Shown: one piece after another, positions 1 to 10,343 of the stretch
Layout of the letters: every line of letters starts with the position of its first letter
Numbering within the stretch: the stretch's first letter is position 1
Assembly: GCA_026708685.1 (NCBI GenBank)
Contig: JAPOUL010000113.1
Coordinates: 23,719 to 87,718, forward strand
Source of the DNA: Bacteroidota bacterium
GTDB lineage: Bacteria; Bacteroidota; Rhodothermia; Rhodothermales; Bin80
Direction: 5' to 3'
Length of the DNA: 64,000 nt
Program-made: the position numbers and the translations under genes
Notes under the pieces: model-generated
Database searches by the model: none
What the model saw: only the letters and a program-made list of their open reading frames with translations
What the model was told of the DNA's origin: nothing

Positions 1-210
1 TTGAACACGATTTCAATAAATGAATCATAAAAACGGACGGAATGAACAGCAATAATCTTGCCTAAATTTATTGTGATTGAATGGTTTCATTATTACTGGA
101 GTTTTAGTATTATTTGCATTCATGACTACATGAATCTGAAGAATATAGAGAAAATAGAATTAAAATATATCGTATCCATTATCGTCTTTATATTCGTAAA
201 AATTTGAAAT

Positions 211-2127
211 CTATACTTTAAGCTCTTGGCTATCTTGACGAACGGGACGCTCATTTACAGATATACCCATCTCCATGAGAAATCGTGAAGGTGATTTTAC
301 GCAATCCTTGTATTTTTCGGCTCGTGATAAAATGAGTCGTTTTTTTGTACGAGTAATCGCAACAAAACAGGCACGACGTTCCTCTTCAAGGGCATTGCCT
401 CCATTATTTTTGTGAATGCTGTGCCATGAAGGAAGAATTTCTTCAACCAAACCGATCAAATATACAATGTCAAATTCTTGACCTTTAGCACCATGAATTG
501 TTGCTAAAGATACCGATTCAGGTTGTGGGGATGGAATTTTAGAACGTAGATCTAACTCCTGTAGAAATTGAGCTAAGGATGAGTGGTCAATCTCATGATT
601 AGCCGAATGTGGGAGATTGAACCAACTCGACAAGTCTTCTTGTAAATCCATATCATCGGTTTCAGATTGAAACAGTTTAATCACTTTGTTGATTGCTGAG
701 TTGAGTTTACAAGATCCGCTGCTAAGTTCCAATAATATCTCAATGGCATTAGTAGTTTGAGAAGGTAATTGGGAGTTTTTTACAAGGTTGATCCATGTTG
801 AAAGATAAGAGATACTTTCAGATTCAGAAATAGAAATAATATCCTCAATATTTAGAGATGTCGGAGTGATGTGTTCAAAAGTATTCATTAACGTAGCCAA
901 ATTGTGGAAATCAAGAGGTCGGTCAATCTGTCTAAGGCAGGAGATCATCCATCTCATTTTGGGAGATATAAAATCATCTCTGCGGAGTTGTAATGCCGAG
1001 GGAACCCCTTTTGCCATGAAGGATTCATGAATTGACTGAAGTAATGTTCTATTTCTAGCTAGAACAGCTGTATGACTACGTTCTAATTCGTTTAAGTTAC
1101 TAATTTCTTTTGTGATACCCTCAATCTCCTCATGATCTGAGGAAAACACACGGATCTCAATAGCACCAACACCGTTGAACTGATCCGTTTGTGATGAGAT
1201 GGCTTGACGCTTGTTCGCCAAGCGTTGGGTATTAAAGACCATTAAACAGTTTGCAGCTTCAACGATTGGGGGCGGGCAACGGAAGTTTGTGGGAAGCTGG
1301 ATTATGTTACACGAAAAATCAGAAACCATTGAGTTAATTCTATTGATACTCGCCCCATTCCATTCATAAATGGTCTGATCGTCATCAGCAACAGCAAAAA
1401 CTTCTTGAAAATTGTTTGAAGCCATGCGTTGTAGCAGTTTGTACTGGGCATCGTTGGTATCTTGAAATTCGTCAACTAACCAATACCTGTAAACAGATTG
1501 ATAATGCTTAACAAACACTGGATAATCAAATAATTTATACGCTTGAAGAATGAGAGAGTGAAAATCTAAAGCATTTGCCCGATGAAGTTCATCTTCATAG
1601 AGACGATAAGCTTTCAGGAGGATTGGAGTTATTTTGACCGACTTGCATTCATCAACTCCAATCAATTTTTGTTTAAGTCTATCAATCTGAGGGAGAAAAA
1701 AATTGGTGCCATATTTAGCTAATTCATCGTCTCTCCCAATAGCACTGTGTAGCAATGCTCTTCGGTCTTCCCGTCTAGAGTAGATTCTGAAATTTGGTTT
1801 AATTCCTAAGTGAACGCCATGCTGACGTAACATTTTTGAGCAAAAACTGTGAAATGTGAAGATATTCACGCGATCGGTGAGTTCGGGGACAAATGAATTC
1901 ACTCGATCACTCATTTCATCGGCTGCCTTATTTGTAAACGTAAGGGCTAGGACGCGGAATCTTTTATCTCTGGACTCATCCAGCAAGCGTGCTATTCTAC
2001 AGGTAAGGACACGGGTCTTCCCAGAGCCAGGGCCGGCAAGTACAATAAGTGCACCTTTATTCCAGTCTACGGCCTGTCGTTGAATATCGGTCAACTCACT
2101 TAATGATGATTGTAGTTTCGGGTTCAT
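211..2127 (-). CDS. gajB: Gabija helicase subunit GajB (UvrD-like SF1 helicase)
   Basis: This 638-residue superfamily 1 helicase has all the usual motifs: Walker A AGPGSGKT at 31-38, DExx box VDEFQDTN at 218-225, ADDDQTIYEWNG at about 247-258, NFRCPP near 281, TIHGAKGQEFD near 545, and the arginine-finger motif AITRTKKRL near 587. On its own it could pass for a UvrD/Rep/PcrA repair helicase. It starts 7 bases after the stop of an OLD-family ATPase/TOPRIM nuclease gene, and that pair and gene order define the Gabija anti-phage system. In the characterised Bacillus system GajB (about 494 aa) binds the GajA complex and helps drive degradation of DNA or nucleotides during infection. This copy is longer and reads through without damage. 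The role is inferred from family and context; the helicase assignment itself is very secure. Confidence 0.87.
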   Translation of the reverse strand: MNPKLQSSLSELTDIQRQAVDWNKGALIVLAGPGSGKTRVLTCRIARLLDESRDKRFRVLALTFTNKAADEMSDRVNSFVPELTDRVNIFTFHSFCSKMLRQHGVHLGIKPNFRIYSRREDRRALLHSAIGRDDELAKYGTNFFLPQIDRLKQKLIGVDECKSVKITPILLKAYRLYEDELHRANALDFHSLILQAYKLFDYPVFVKHYQSVYRYWLVDEFQDTNDAQYKLLQRMASNNFQEVFAVADDDQTIYEWNGASINRINSMVSDFSCNIIQLPTNFRCPPPIVEAANCLMVFNTQRLANKRQAISSQTDQFNGVGAIEIRVFSSDHEEIEGITKEISNLNELERSHTAVLARNRTLLQSIHESFMAKGVPSALQLRRDDFISPKMRWMISCLRQIDRPLDFHNLATLMNTFEHITPTSLNIEDIISISESESISYLSTWINLVKNSQLPSQTTNAIEILLELSSGSCKLNSAINKVIKLFQSETDDMDLQEDLSSWFNLPHSANHEIDHSSLAQFLQELDLRSKIPSPQPESVSLATIHGAKGQEFDIVYLIGLVEEILPSWHSIHKNNGGNALEEERRACFVAITRTKKRLILSRAEKYKDCVKSPSRFLMEMGISVNERPVRQDSQELKV

Positions 2128-2134
2128 AGCACTA

Positions 2135-4021
2135 TTAACAAAGATTTCGGATTGCCGTTTGAAATGCTACGAGTTGGTCATCAGCAATTGTCACATGACT
2201 ACGAATCATCTGAGCAAAAATTGGCGAGTACTCGCTTTTTTTACGTTTCAGTAGCTCAACAATTTTCATATTGCTCAACTCCTCAGAATTTCTAACTCCT
2301 AGTCCTGTCAGTATTTTATGCAGGACTGAATGAAATCCATCTGAAACTAACTGGTCTTCCAAGGCCCCAGCTTGATGAAGGTGACATTGATCTATAATCA
2401 AGTCAGGAGTACAGTCAAGGTTTTTAATATTCTGGATATATTGCTTCCCAGATTGATCGCCATCAAATACAGCTTGCCAGGGAATATTCAATGCACTGGC
2501 CAATTGAACAAAAGCTTGAGGACTACCATTGTTCTTTGCATCAATGACTGATATACCGTGTTGATCCAAATCGTAGTGGAGAAAATGTGCTATTGCGTGC
2601 ACAATTAAAAAATCACTCTGTCCCTCGACAATTAGCCAGCCGTCTGCGAAAAATATATCACCACGCATTCGTTGTGCATGAGTTTCTAAACTACGTAGGT
2701 CTGCATCTGAGATGTACAAAGATGCACGCTCTCGAAGATTTGAGAGTGATTGTTCAGCAATACTTCTATCTATATGCATTCCGTAGGACATTAACAGCTT
2801 ACGATATAGATTTTCATCAAGACTACCCGATATAGTGAGAGTTTGGAGAATATTATTATAACTAATCTTACCATCAGTCTTTGGAATAATCTGAGCAAGC
2901 TTATCAGATGGCGGGATAACAACTGAATATTGTTTTTGTAGTGAATGAACTTCAGTGCCGTTGGTTGTGAATTTAATGAGGCGAAGATCACGAAAGTGGA
3001 CGTGTTGAACAAAATAGGGTGAATGTGTAGTAATAATCTTTTGTCCGGGTAAATTATTGAGATATGTCCATAATGCACGGGTAGCATGTGGGTGAAGATG
3101 CTTTTCTGGTTCTTCCAAAAGAAGAATGGGCTCATGTCCACTGGCATATAGTTCGCTCAGTAAACATTCAATGAACACCTGAAATAGAAATACAACTAAT
3201 AAGCTTTGCACTCCTTCACCTTGGTTTTGGATTGGTAGCCATGGAGTAGTGGATTCGTTACGTAAGATTATCTGTACCTTATTCAATATATCCAGAATGC
3301 TTGTGGGCATTGTTTGCAAGCCAACGCTACCACCTCCTTGATTCCTGAGTGTAATTTCGGTTGCCCCTTTTAGAGTATTTGTAACTCGTTCTAGAAAAGA
3401 ATCAGATTCAAGAATCTGCTCATTGAGCTGATTTAGAACTTCCAGTGTTTGTACTTCGGTATCATGTGGGATAGAGACTCTATTGAGCAACTGTCTCCAA
3501 AATTGAGATGATCGTGACGAAAATTCGTCTTTGACGGTCCGAAGAGCTCCCAGATAGAATAATGGAAGATATTGTTGAAATCTATTAAAATCTGAATAGC
3601 TGGTCCCTGAAAGATATTCACCTTTAGCGTTAAGAAAATGCCGAGTCATCTCGAAATTATCGATTTCGCTGTTCCACCCGTATTGAGTTTGAAGGTGAAC
3701 GAATTGGCGGTTGGTATTTAGATCATATTGAACAATTTCATTCAGGTCTTCAATCAACTGATCCTCCGTTCTACAAGTAATTGTAATTTGTGCACCATCA
3801 GAAGTTTTTGGATCCGAGATATTTTCATTGAGATGAATATCTTGTTCGGTAATATGTTTTCGTCTCTGTTCTTTAGAGTTAGGCAAAGCCAGACGAATTG
3901 CATCAAGAATTGCAGTTTTTCCAGCATTGTTAGGTCCGATCAAAACGGTTGTCTTTCCACAATCAAGGGTTAAATGACGAATTGATCTGAAATTATGTAT
4001 CTCTATATGTGAGATTTTCAT
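2135..4021 (-). CDS. gajA: Gabija nuclease subunit GajA (OLD-family AAA ATPase + TOPRIM)
   Basis: This 628-residue protein has the two-part layout of OLD-family nucleases. The N-terminal ABC-type ATPase shows Walker A GPNNAGKT (29-36), a signature-like QNQGEGVQS (about 265-273), Walker B LLLEEPEKHLHP (about 300-311) and the switch histidine in TTHSPYF (331-337). The C-terminal TOPRIM domain shows the catalytic glutamate in IVEGQSD (464-470), FDGDQSG (519-525) and a later acidic ALEDQL (553-558). GajA is known as a sequence-specific nicking endonuclease held inactive by nucleotides until infection depletes them. It is the first gene of a two-gene unit; gajB follows after 7 bases. All key residues are present, so the protein looks functional. 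A stand-alone OLD nuclease is the alternative, but the adjacent UvrD-type helicase argues for Gabija. Confidence 0.88.
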   Translation of the reverse strand: MKISHIEIHNFRSIRHLTLDCGKTTVLIGPNNAGKTAILDAIRLALPNSKEQRRKHITEQDIHLNENISDPKTSDGAQITITCRTEDQLIEDLNEIVQYDLNTNRQFVHLQTQYGWNSEIDNFEMTRHFLNAKGEYLSGTSYSDFNRFQQYLPLFYLGALRTVKDEFSSRSSQFWRQLLNRVSIPHDTEVQTLEVLNQLNEQILESDSFLERVTNTLKGATEITLRNQGGGSVGLQTMPTSILDILNKVQIILRNESTTPWLPIQNQGEGVQSLLVVFLFQVFIECLLSELYASGHEPILLLEEPEKHLHPHATRALWTYLNNLPGQKIITTHSPYFVQHVHFRDLRLIKFTTNGTEVHSLQKQYSVVIPPSDKLAQIIPKTDGKISYNNILQTLTISGSLDENLYRKLLMSYGMHIDRSIAEQSLSNLRERASLYISDADLRSLETHAQRMRGDIFFADGWLIVEGQSDFLIVHAIAHFLHYDLDQHGISVIDAKNNGSPQAFVQLASALNIPWQAVFDGDQSGKQYIQNIKNLDCTPDLIIDQCHLHQAGALEDQLVSDGFHSVLHKILTGLGVRNSEELSNMKIVELLKRKKSEYSPIFAQMIRSHVTIADDQLVAFQTAIRNLC

Positions 4022-5082
4022 GTGTATGGCGTTCGGGAAGAATCGACAAAATCATAAAGAGTTAAAACTGGAAACAGCATTTCATACCAATTTTACTATA
4101 TGATGTTCATTGCAAATGGTGCTGAATGTAACAATACTATTTTAGTGATTTAGCAGGATTTTAAATTACTGTCAATTTTTTGCTGAAGATAACTTCTGTA
4201 TGTATCAATTGAATACCATAATCATTAGACATCAACATTTTGAAGAAAACCTCGTTCAGGACTGCTTGATGTTCATTTTGGATACTGACTAGTGAGGTGT
4301 ACATTAGATTCAAATAGGAAAACCTATCATCGTATCAAATCAAGCCTATCATTGACAAGTGCCGATTGAAGTGTGGTCTTCCAGCCCATAAAAAGATTTT
4401 TCCATAGTTTGTAGAGTTTAGTGAAAAGTAGTATCAAGGCAAAGAAGAGTACCATCTGTACTATAAATCTACGATGGAATGACTGCGGAAGTAGCATAAT
4501 GGAACAGTATGGTAATTATTTGTTAAAATAGATCATTAGTAATGTTTATTGGGTCATAAATTATTGCTCTACTCCTTCGTTTTTGATGAAGTGTGCTTCA
4601 CTGACACCAGCATTATCTCCAAGACTTCATACAAATGAGGGTTGTTATTCTCTTAAATACTGATTTTATTGAATTGCTCTCTCAGTTATCAAAACTTCAC
4701 GAATTTGGGGTAGATGTTTTCTCAATATCGCAACTTGAATTATTCGTTTGAAAAGGCCTAATGGTAGGACTAACAGATCTCCTTCGGCAGATAAAACCTT
4801 GCATGAACCCAATCCTTTCTTGGGTTTCATTGGTACGTCTGGGTTTCGGTCTCTTAGTATGACCATGTTCTTAAAGCGTTGTATGCAATTTGATACTTTA
4901 TGCCAGTCTACGCTAATGTGGATCCTTGTGAATAATTCATTTTGATCATTACTTAGGATGTATTCTATCTGGAATTACAGTGGTCGTTCACATTGGGTTT
5001 TAATAAATTTGAAGTGCGACCTTGATCACTTGAGAACAGAGTGATTAACAACATACACTTTACCATCTTAATTTGACACCAT
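4022..5082. other. Long intergenic region between Gabija and gatC
   Basis: About 1.06 kb of AT-rich DNA lies between the divergent gajA and gatC genes, and presumably holds both promoters. Short open frames occur on both strands at about 4666-4970. The minus-strand one stays open for about 100 codons and ends near 4666, but it has no recognisable domain and its only ATG lies in mid-frame. It could be a decayed gene. I see no tRNA, clear terminator or insertion sequence here. Confidence 0.5.
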
Positions 5083-5370
5083 ATGTCTATCACAATAGAA
5101 GAAGTTCGTTATATCGCAAAATTGGCAAGACTAAGTTTTTCGGAAACGGAGGAAGAAGTCTTAGCAAAAGACATGAGTCGGATTCTTGATTACGTAGGAA
5201 CACTCAATCAGGTAGACACCTCTGATGTTGAGCCAATGACCCATGTACATGATCAGTCCCGTGCCCTCCGTCAAGACTCTGTGGATGAACGGATTTCCCA
5301 CGAGGATGCCCTGAAAAATGCTCCCGAATCAGACGGGGAGCATTTTATGGTTCCTAAAGTCATTGGATAG
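5083..5370 (+). CDS. gatC: Aspartyl/glutamyl-tRNA amidotransferase subunit C
   Basis: This 95-residue protein matches GatC along its whole length: an N-terminal helix with ITIEEVRYIAKLARLSF, the DMSRILDYVGTLNQVDTSDVEP-type core, and the C-terminal signature in which a conserved arginine precedes DSV and a final FMVPKVIG. GatC is the small belt subunit of the GatCAB complex in the cytoplasm, which converts Glu-tRNA(Gln) or Asp-tRNA(Asn) to the amidated forms. gatA and gatB are not in this window, which is common in this group. The stop codon lies 10 bases before the start of the YfhO membrane protein gene, so the two are probably co-transcribed. It starts with ATG and has the usual length for the family. 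Confidence 0.93.
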   Translation: MSITIEEVRYIAKLARLSFSETEEEVLAKDMSRILDYVGTLNQVDTSDVEPMTHVHDQSRALRQDSVDERISHEDALKNAPESDGEHFMVPKVIG

Positions 5371-5380
5371 TCGTTACCCT

Positions 5381-7873
5381 ATGGGCAAATCTAAAACCGC
5401 GAAACCTATTCAACCTACTCATTCTTGGTGGACTTCACAGTCCCCAATTATCCAGCATGTACTGTGCTTTCTAGCACTCATTGCAGTGGCTATATACTTT
5501 TGTTGGGCACCATTATTCTCAGGAATGAGCCTCGTAGGAGGGGATGTCATTCAATGGCGGGGGGTAGCTGAAAGTATGATGGAGCATCGGGAGAAGACTG
5601 AAGAAGAGCCACTGTGGGCCACCAATGTTTTTGCTGGAATGCCGGGCTATATTATATCTCCATCCCCTTTAGTCCCTCAGATTGATGAAATACCACGAGC
5701 ACTACGCAAAATTACTTGGCCGTTTTCGCATGTGATAGTGATGCTTATCGGTGCTTATATGCTGGTGTGGTATTTAACAAAGGACAGTCTGAGTTCATTG
5801 CTTGCAGCATGTGCTTACAGCTTGACCACGTATCTACCAGTCATCTTAGTTGCTGGCCATAATTCTAAATTTGTTTCACTCGCTTTTGCTCCATGGCTTC
5901 TATTGACCTTTGCCTACGCCATTCGAAAGCCAAATATCCTTGCAAGTCTTCTATTTACCATTGCGTTAGCAGTAAATCTTAGAGCTGGGCATGTACAGAT
6001 CACGTATTATTTGACCGTTCTTATCCTTATTTGGTGGGTTGTTTTATTTTTTCAGGCTCGCCAGCGTAAAAATGTATCCGATTTTTTAAGATCCACTGGC
6101 TTACTTGCACTTGGATGTTTATTGGCGTTGCTCATGGTTGCAGAGTTCTATTGGCCAAAACTTGAATACAAGGAGTACAGCATCAGAGGTACATCTGCAG
6201 GGGGAGTAGAAGGAGGGTTGAGTTGGGATTATGCAATGAGATGGAGCCAAAGCCCTGGCGAACTTCTCACATTATTGATTGCCGATGCCTTCGGCGGATC
6301 CAGACATTATTGGGGCCCAAAACCCTTTACAGGTGGACCGCACTATTCTGGTAGTATTGTACTCATACTTTCCCTCATAGCACTCTGGCGCACGCGTACA
6401 TATCTGATAGCAGCTCTTGGAATCGCAGGAGGTTTCATGGTGTTGTTTGCATTCGGACGACACTTTGAGGTGCTCAACAGAGCAATGTTCAACTATTTTC
6501 CTTTGTTTGATGCGTTCAGAGCTCCCGAAACATGGCTTATTTCGGTTGCACTCGTTCTTGCAGTTCTTGCAGGATTTGGGCTTAAGTATACTGTACAGAG
6601 AGCATTGCCTGGAATAGGAGAGCGTACCAAATGGCAATCTATTTATATCGTGGTTGGGCTTGTAGGCATCATTCCTTTGATGATGGTTTCAGTTGGAGAT
6701 TCCATATTGAATTTTGAGCGTGAAGGGGAACGACAGCAAGTGATTGCCTATGTAGCTCAAACCGCTCAACGCAATCCATCTGATCCTCAGGTGATTGCTG
6801 CATCAGAGCAGATTCTTGAAGAACAAGTAATTAATCCAAGAAAAGATGCTCTGCGGGGAGATGCAAGACGATCACTCCTGTTTACCTTTCTGGCAGCTAT
6901 CGTATTGATTGGTTTTCAGCGTCGCGTCATCCCATCATGGATGCTACAAATCAGCCTAGTGCTCTTAGTAGTCCTTGATTTAGGAGGTGTCGCTGGAAGG
7001 TATCTTAATGTTGACAATCTGAGCCCTTCAAAGTATTCGGCTGATCAAATTAGTGCACTTGATGTGGACGAGTATATCTTGAATCAGGAGGGGCAGTTTC
7101 GGGTGCTCTCCTTAGAACGTTCTGATCAAACTGCACTCTCAAGACCATCTTATTTTCATGAATCTCTCGGGGGATATAGTGGGGCAAAATTAAGAATCTA
7201 TCAAGATTTTCTTGATAATATTCTCTTTAATCCTAACTCAGGAATGCCGAATTCGAATGCATTAGATATGATGAATGTTCGGTACATTTTATCTCCATCT
7301 CCAGTATTGGGCACCCTTGATGTCGAATACGGTTCTGAATCTGGACTAACGGTTTATGAAAATCTTGATGTTCTTCCGAGGGCATTTTTTGTCGGAGATA
7401 TTGAAGTGATTGAAGAGCCTATTGAAGCAATGGGGCGTCTTCAAGAAAATAGTTTTAATCCTGAAGAAAAGGCTTTACTCTTATCACCAATAGATGAACA
7501 GATCATACCGATTGATTCTTCAAGTATAGTAACAGTCAATCCTGTTGAGTATGGGCCACGAAAAATTTCCTATGAAGTAGAAACGGATGCATCACGGCTT
7601 TTGGTCGTCAGTGAGGTGTATTACCCAGCTGGATGGGAGGCGAAGTTGAATGGCGTAGATGTTCCGATTCATAGAGTGAATTATTTACTTCGTGGAATTA
7701 CAGTCCCGCCCGGTGATCATCTTGTAGAGATGACATTCAACCCTGTAAGTTATATCATGGGGAAGAGACTGTCGGTGTTTTCAACGATCTTTGTGTATGG
7801 AATGGCTATCATTCTCATAGGATTGAATGCTTATGGTTATTTTGTGAAAGGTGATAAAAGAGATGCTTCATAG
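5381..7873 (+). CDS. YfhO-family multispanning membrane protein
   Basis: An 830-residue integral membrane protein of the YfhO family. Many hydrophobic segments fill the first 550 residues or so (for example around HVLCFLALIAVAIYFCW). A long soluble domain follows and a last membrane helix lies near the C-terminus, just before GYFVKGDKRD. Family members resemble GT-C glycosyltransferases and have been linked to glycosylation of teichoic acids or other surface glycans; the exact substrate here cannot be read from sequence. The ATG at 5381 (MGKSKTAK), 10 bases after the gatC stop, is a better start than an upstream in-frame codon that would overlap gatC. The glycosyltransferases and UDP-GlcNAc epimerase downstream support a role in surface polysaccharide or glycolipid assembly. 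Confidence 0.85.
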   Translation: MGKSKTAKPIQPTHSWWTSQSPIIQHVLCFLALIAVAIYFCWAPLFSGMSLVGGDVIQWRGVAESMMEHREKTEEEPLWATNVFAGMPGYIISPSPLVPQIDEIPRALRKITWPFSHVIVMLIGAYMLVWYLTKDSLSSLLAACAYSLTTYLPVILVAGHNSKFVSLAFAPWLLLTFAYAIRKPNILASLLFTIALAVNLRAGHVQITYYLTVLILIWWVVLFFQARQRKNVSDFLRSTGLLALGCLLALLMVAEFYWPKLEYKEYSIRGTSAGGVEGGLSWDYAMRWSQSPGELLTLLIADAFGGSRHYWGPKPFTGGPHYSGSIVLILSLIALWRTRTYLIAALGIAGGFMVLFAFGRHFEVLNRAMFNYFPLFDAFRAPETWLISVALVLAVLAGFGLKYTVQRALPGIGERTKWQSIYIVVGLVGIIPLMMVSVGDSILNFEREGERQQVIAYVAQTAQRNPSDPQVIAASEQILEEQVINPRKDALRGDARRSLLFTFLAAIVLIGFQRRVIPSWMLQISLVLLVVLDLGGVAGRYLNVDNLSPSKYSADQISALDVDEYILNQEGQFRVLSLERSDQTALSRPSYFHESLGGYSGAKLRIYQDFLDNILFNPNSGMPNSNALDMMNVRYILSPSPVLGTLDVEYGSESGLTVYENLDVLPRAFFVGDIEVIEEPIEAMGRLQENSFNPEEKALLLSPIDEQIIPIDSSSIVTVNPVEYGPRKISYEVETDASRLLVVSEVYYPAGWEAKLNGVDVPIHRVNYLLRGITVPPGDHLVEMTFNPVSYIMGKRLSVFSTIFVYGMAIILIGLNAYGYFVKGDKRDAS

Positions 7874-7897
7874 ACTGTCAACTCTTTTTGATTTTAA

Positions 7898-9208
7898 TTG
7901 GCCGTGAAGCGTATCCTTTTGATCAGTTATTACTTTCCTCCATCGGGAGGGCCTGGTGTGCAACGAATTCTAAAATTTGCACGCTATCTTCCAGACAATG
8001 GGTGGCTTCCCACTGTCTTAACGGTTAACCCTAAATCTGCGGCTTTTCCGTCCACAGATGAATCTCTACTTGATGAAATTCCACCTGAGGTGGAAGTGAT
8101 TCACACACCGGCTTGGGATCCATTCCGTTTGTATGCACGCATTCAGGGAAAAAAGAAAAATGAGGTGGTAAAAGTCGGTTACATTGAAGGGGAGCAGATA
8201 TTTAAAAAATTTGCACGATGGCTTCGTGGGAATATCTTCTTACCAGATGCACGTGTTGGATGGGTACCATATGCCATTCAAGCGGCTCGTAGACTTTTAA
8301 AAACTCGTCAATTTAATGCTATTATGAGCACTGGCCCACCACATTCAAGTCATCTCATCGGGTTGTCTGCTCATAAAGCTTCGGGGCTCCCTTGGGTGGT
8401 AGATATGCGGGATCCATGGGTTGAGATCTATTACAGTGATCAAATGTACGAAACGGCTCTGGCACAGAGCATTCAGACACGATTGGAGCGAAAAGTATTG
8501 AGTACAGCCACTGCTGTAATCTGTGTCAGTAATTTTTTGGGGGGGGGGCTTCAGCTCCGGGCACCCATAAAGTTGTATGAAACAATCCCCAATGGTTTTG
8601 ACCCATCCGATATTAGGGCCAATAAGGACTCTTCATCCATTCATCAGGGAAAAACTTTTAAGGTTGCACATGTTGGAACATATAATCTACTTGGACACTC
8701 TGATGCATTTGTACTTGCCTTAAAGAAAGTTAAAACTATAATTGATATTGAAGTTAATCTTGTTGGATCGGTTGATTCCAATGTATTAGAAAAATATCAA
8801 TCTAGAGGAATTAAAATGAAGTCAGTGGGATATGTGCCCCATCGTGATGCCATTGATTATATGAATTCTGCAAATCTTCTTTTGCTTGCATTACCCCAAG
8901 TAGACACCAGTAGTGGACCAGGTCTTATTTCAGGAAAGGTTCTTGAGTACTTGTCCACTCGTCGCCCCATCCTTGCATTGGGTCGTACCGATGGTGATCT
9001 TGCTCAGCTACTTCAGGATACAGGTGCAGGAGAAATTTTCGATCATAACGATCAGGAAGGGATTTATTCGTTTGTAAAAAGATGTATTGACCTGAAAGAG
9101 CAACCTTTGAAAATCAATGAGGAAGCCCTTTCAAAGTATGAACGCCCTCGTTTGACAAGTCAACTGGCTCAACTACTAGATCACCTCACTAACACACAAA
9201 AGAATTAA
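7898..9208 (+). CDS. Family 4-like glycosyltransferase
   Basis: A 436-residue GT-B fold glycosyltransferase. The N-terminus KRILLISYYFPPSGGPGVQR is the donor-side glycine-rich loop typical of GT4 proteins in Bacteroidota. The C-terminal half contains the nucleotide-sugar region (ISGKVLEYLSTRRPILAL, followed by an acidic stretch). It would move a sugar from a nucleotide donor to a lipid or glycan acceptor on the cytoplasmic face of the membrane; neither donor nor acceptor can be named. No ATG fits: the reading frame opens with TTG at 7898 and GTG at 7904, and the GTG leaves the N-terminal beta strand intact. It is 24 bases downstream of the YfhO gene and immediately upstream of wecB, so it probably belongs to one operon. 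Confidence 0.88.
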   Translation: MAVKRILLISYYFPPSGGPGVQRILKFARYLPDNGWLPTVLTVNPKSAAFPSTDESLLDEIPPEVEVIHTPAWDPFRLYARIQGKKKNEVVKVGYIEGEQIFKKFARWLRGNIFLPDARVGWVPYAIQAARRLLKTRQFNAIMSTGPPHSSHLIGLSAHKASGLPWVVDMRDPWVEIYYSDQMYETALAQSIQTRLERKVLSTATAVICVSNFLGGGLQLRAPIKLYETIPNGFDPSDIRANKDSSSIHQGKTFKVAHVGTYNLLGHSDAFVLALKKVKTIIDIEVNLVGSVDSNVLEKYQSRGIKMKSVGYVPHRDAIDYMNSANLLLLALPQVDTSSGPGLISGKVLEYLSTRRPILALGRTDGDLAQLLQDTGAGEIFDHNDQEGIYSFVKRCIDLKEQPLKINEEALSKYERPRLTSQLAQLLDHLTNTQKN

Positions 9209-9215
9209 ATTGATC

Positions 9216-10277
9216 ATGCGTGTATGCACCTTAGTGGGGGCTAGACCTCAATTTGTTAAAGCTGCTACCGTAAGTCCAGCATTAGGTGAAGTTGGAATAA
9301 ATGAAACTTTGGTTCATTCTGGCCAACACTATGATAAGCTTCTAAGTGAGGTTTTTTTTGAGGAACTTGGAGTTCCTTCACCTGCGGCAAATCTTGAAGC
9401 AGGGTCGGGATCTCATGCAGCACAGACGGGTGAGATCATGGTACGGTTTGAACAGTTTCTACAAGAAACTGGCCCCTATGATGCGGTGATTGTATACGGG
9501 GATACGAATACTACCCTTGCAGGTGCAATTGTAGCTGCCAAGTCGAATATTTCGCTTGCTCATGTGGAGGCGGGAATTCGAAGTTTTAATTGGTTAATGC
9601 CCGAGGAGATCAATCGAATTCTAACCGATCGTATTTCTAAGTGGCTCTTTGCTCCTACTCAACTTGCCGTCAACAACTTGGAGAATGAAGGCCTTGTAAA
9701 AAATACTATCTTGGTCGGTGATGTAATGTTAGATGCTACTGAGATATTTATAGAACGAGCCGTACAGTTACACCCGCTTGATTCAATCATACCATATTCA
9801 TCTGGAGAGTATTATCTTTCAACGGTTCACCGTCCATCTAACACGGATGATATTCAAAATCTACAGAGCATTTTTAATGCTTTTGCACAATTGCCTCTAC
9901 CGGTGATTCTTCCTCTTCATCCACGAACGAAAGCTGTTCTATCTGCAATAAAGATTCCGAATAATGTAGAAATCATTGATCCAGTGGGTTATCTGGTCAT
10001 GCTAGTCCTGACACGGAATGCTAAACGAGTGCTCACGGACAGCGGAGGACTTCAGAAAGAAGCTTACTGGTTCGGAGTACCATGTACGATTCTACGAGAG
10101 GAAACGGAATACCCAGAGACTTTTAAGAATGACTGGAGTGTATGTACTGGTGCAGATCAAGAATCTATTATAGATGCTACGATGAGTCAACCAAGCGGCC
10201 CACAATGTCAATTTGGTCTTGGACCCGAAGGAAGTGCCAGTTCAATGATAGCTAACGCTCTCATGCAAAAATCATAG
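9216..10277 (+). CDS. wecB: UDP-N-acetylglucosamine 2-epimerase (non-hydrolysing)
   Basis: WecB-type epimerase of about 353 residues that interconverts UDP-GlcNAc and UDP-ManNAc in the cytoplasm for surface polysaccharide synthesis. Visible signatures are VGARPQFVKAA at the start, VYGDTNTTLAGA, AHVEAGIRSF with the catalytic-site acidic and arginine residues, MPEEINR, STVHRPSNTDD, and the UDP-binding DSGGLQKEAYWFGVPC followed by REETEYPE. The ATG at 9216 gives the normal family N-terminus; an in-frame TTG two codons earlier is possible. The spacing to the upstream glycosyltransferase is 7 bases, so the genes are probably co-transcribed. Presence of this enzyme suggests ManNAc, or a ManNAc-derived sugar, is added to the glycan made by the neighbouring glycosyltransferases. 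Confidence 0.93.
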   Translation: MRVCTLVGARPQFVKAATVSPALGEVGINETLVHSGQHYDKLLSEVFFEELGVPSPAANLEAGSGSHAAQTGEIMVRFEQFLQETGPYDAVIVYGDTNTTLAGAIVAAKSNISLAHVEAGIRSFNWLMPEEINRILTDRISKWLFAPTQLAVNNLENEGLVKNTILVGDVMLDATEIFIERAVQLHPLDSIIPYSSGEYYLSTVHRPSNTDDIQNLQSIFNAFAQLPLPVILPLHPRTKAVLSAIKIPNNVEIIDPVGYLVMLVLTRNAKRVLTDSGGLQKEAYWFGVPCTILREETEYPETFKNDWSVCTGADQESIIDATMSQPSGPQCQFGLGPEGSASSMIANALMQKS

Positions 10278-10343
10278 AATGACTCTACTTAGAGTTTGTG
10301 CATTGATAAGAAAGTACAATACATATTAGAGGTACAGACTTAA

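Noticed and set aside
4666..4970. Minus-strand open frame of about 100 codons in the Gabija-gatC gap
   Set aside because: No recognised domain, no good start codon at its beginning and no supporting neighbour. It may be a decayed gene but cannot be supported.
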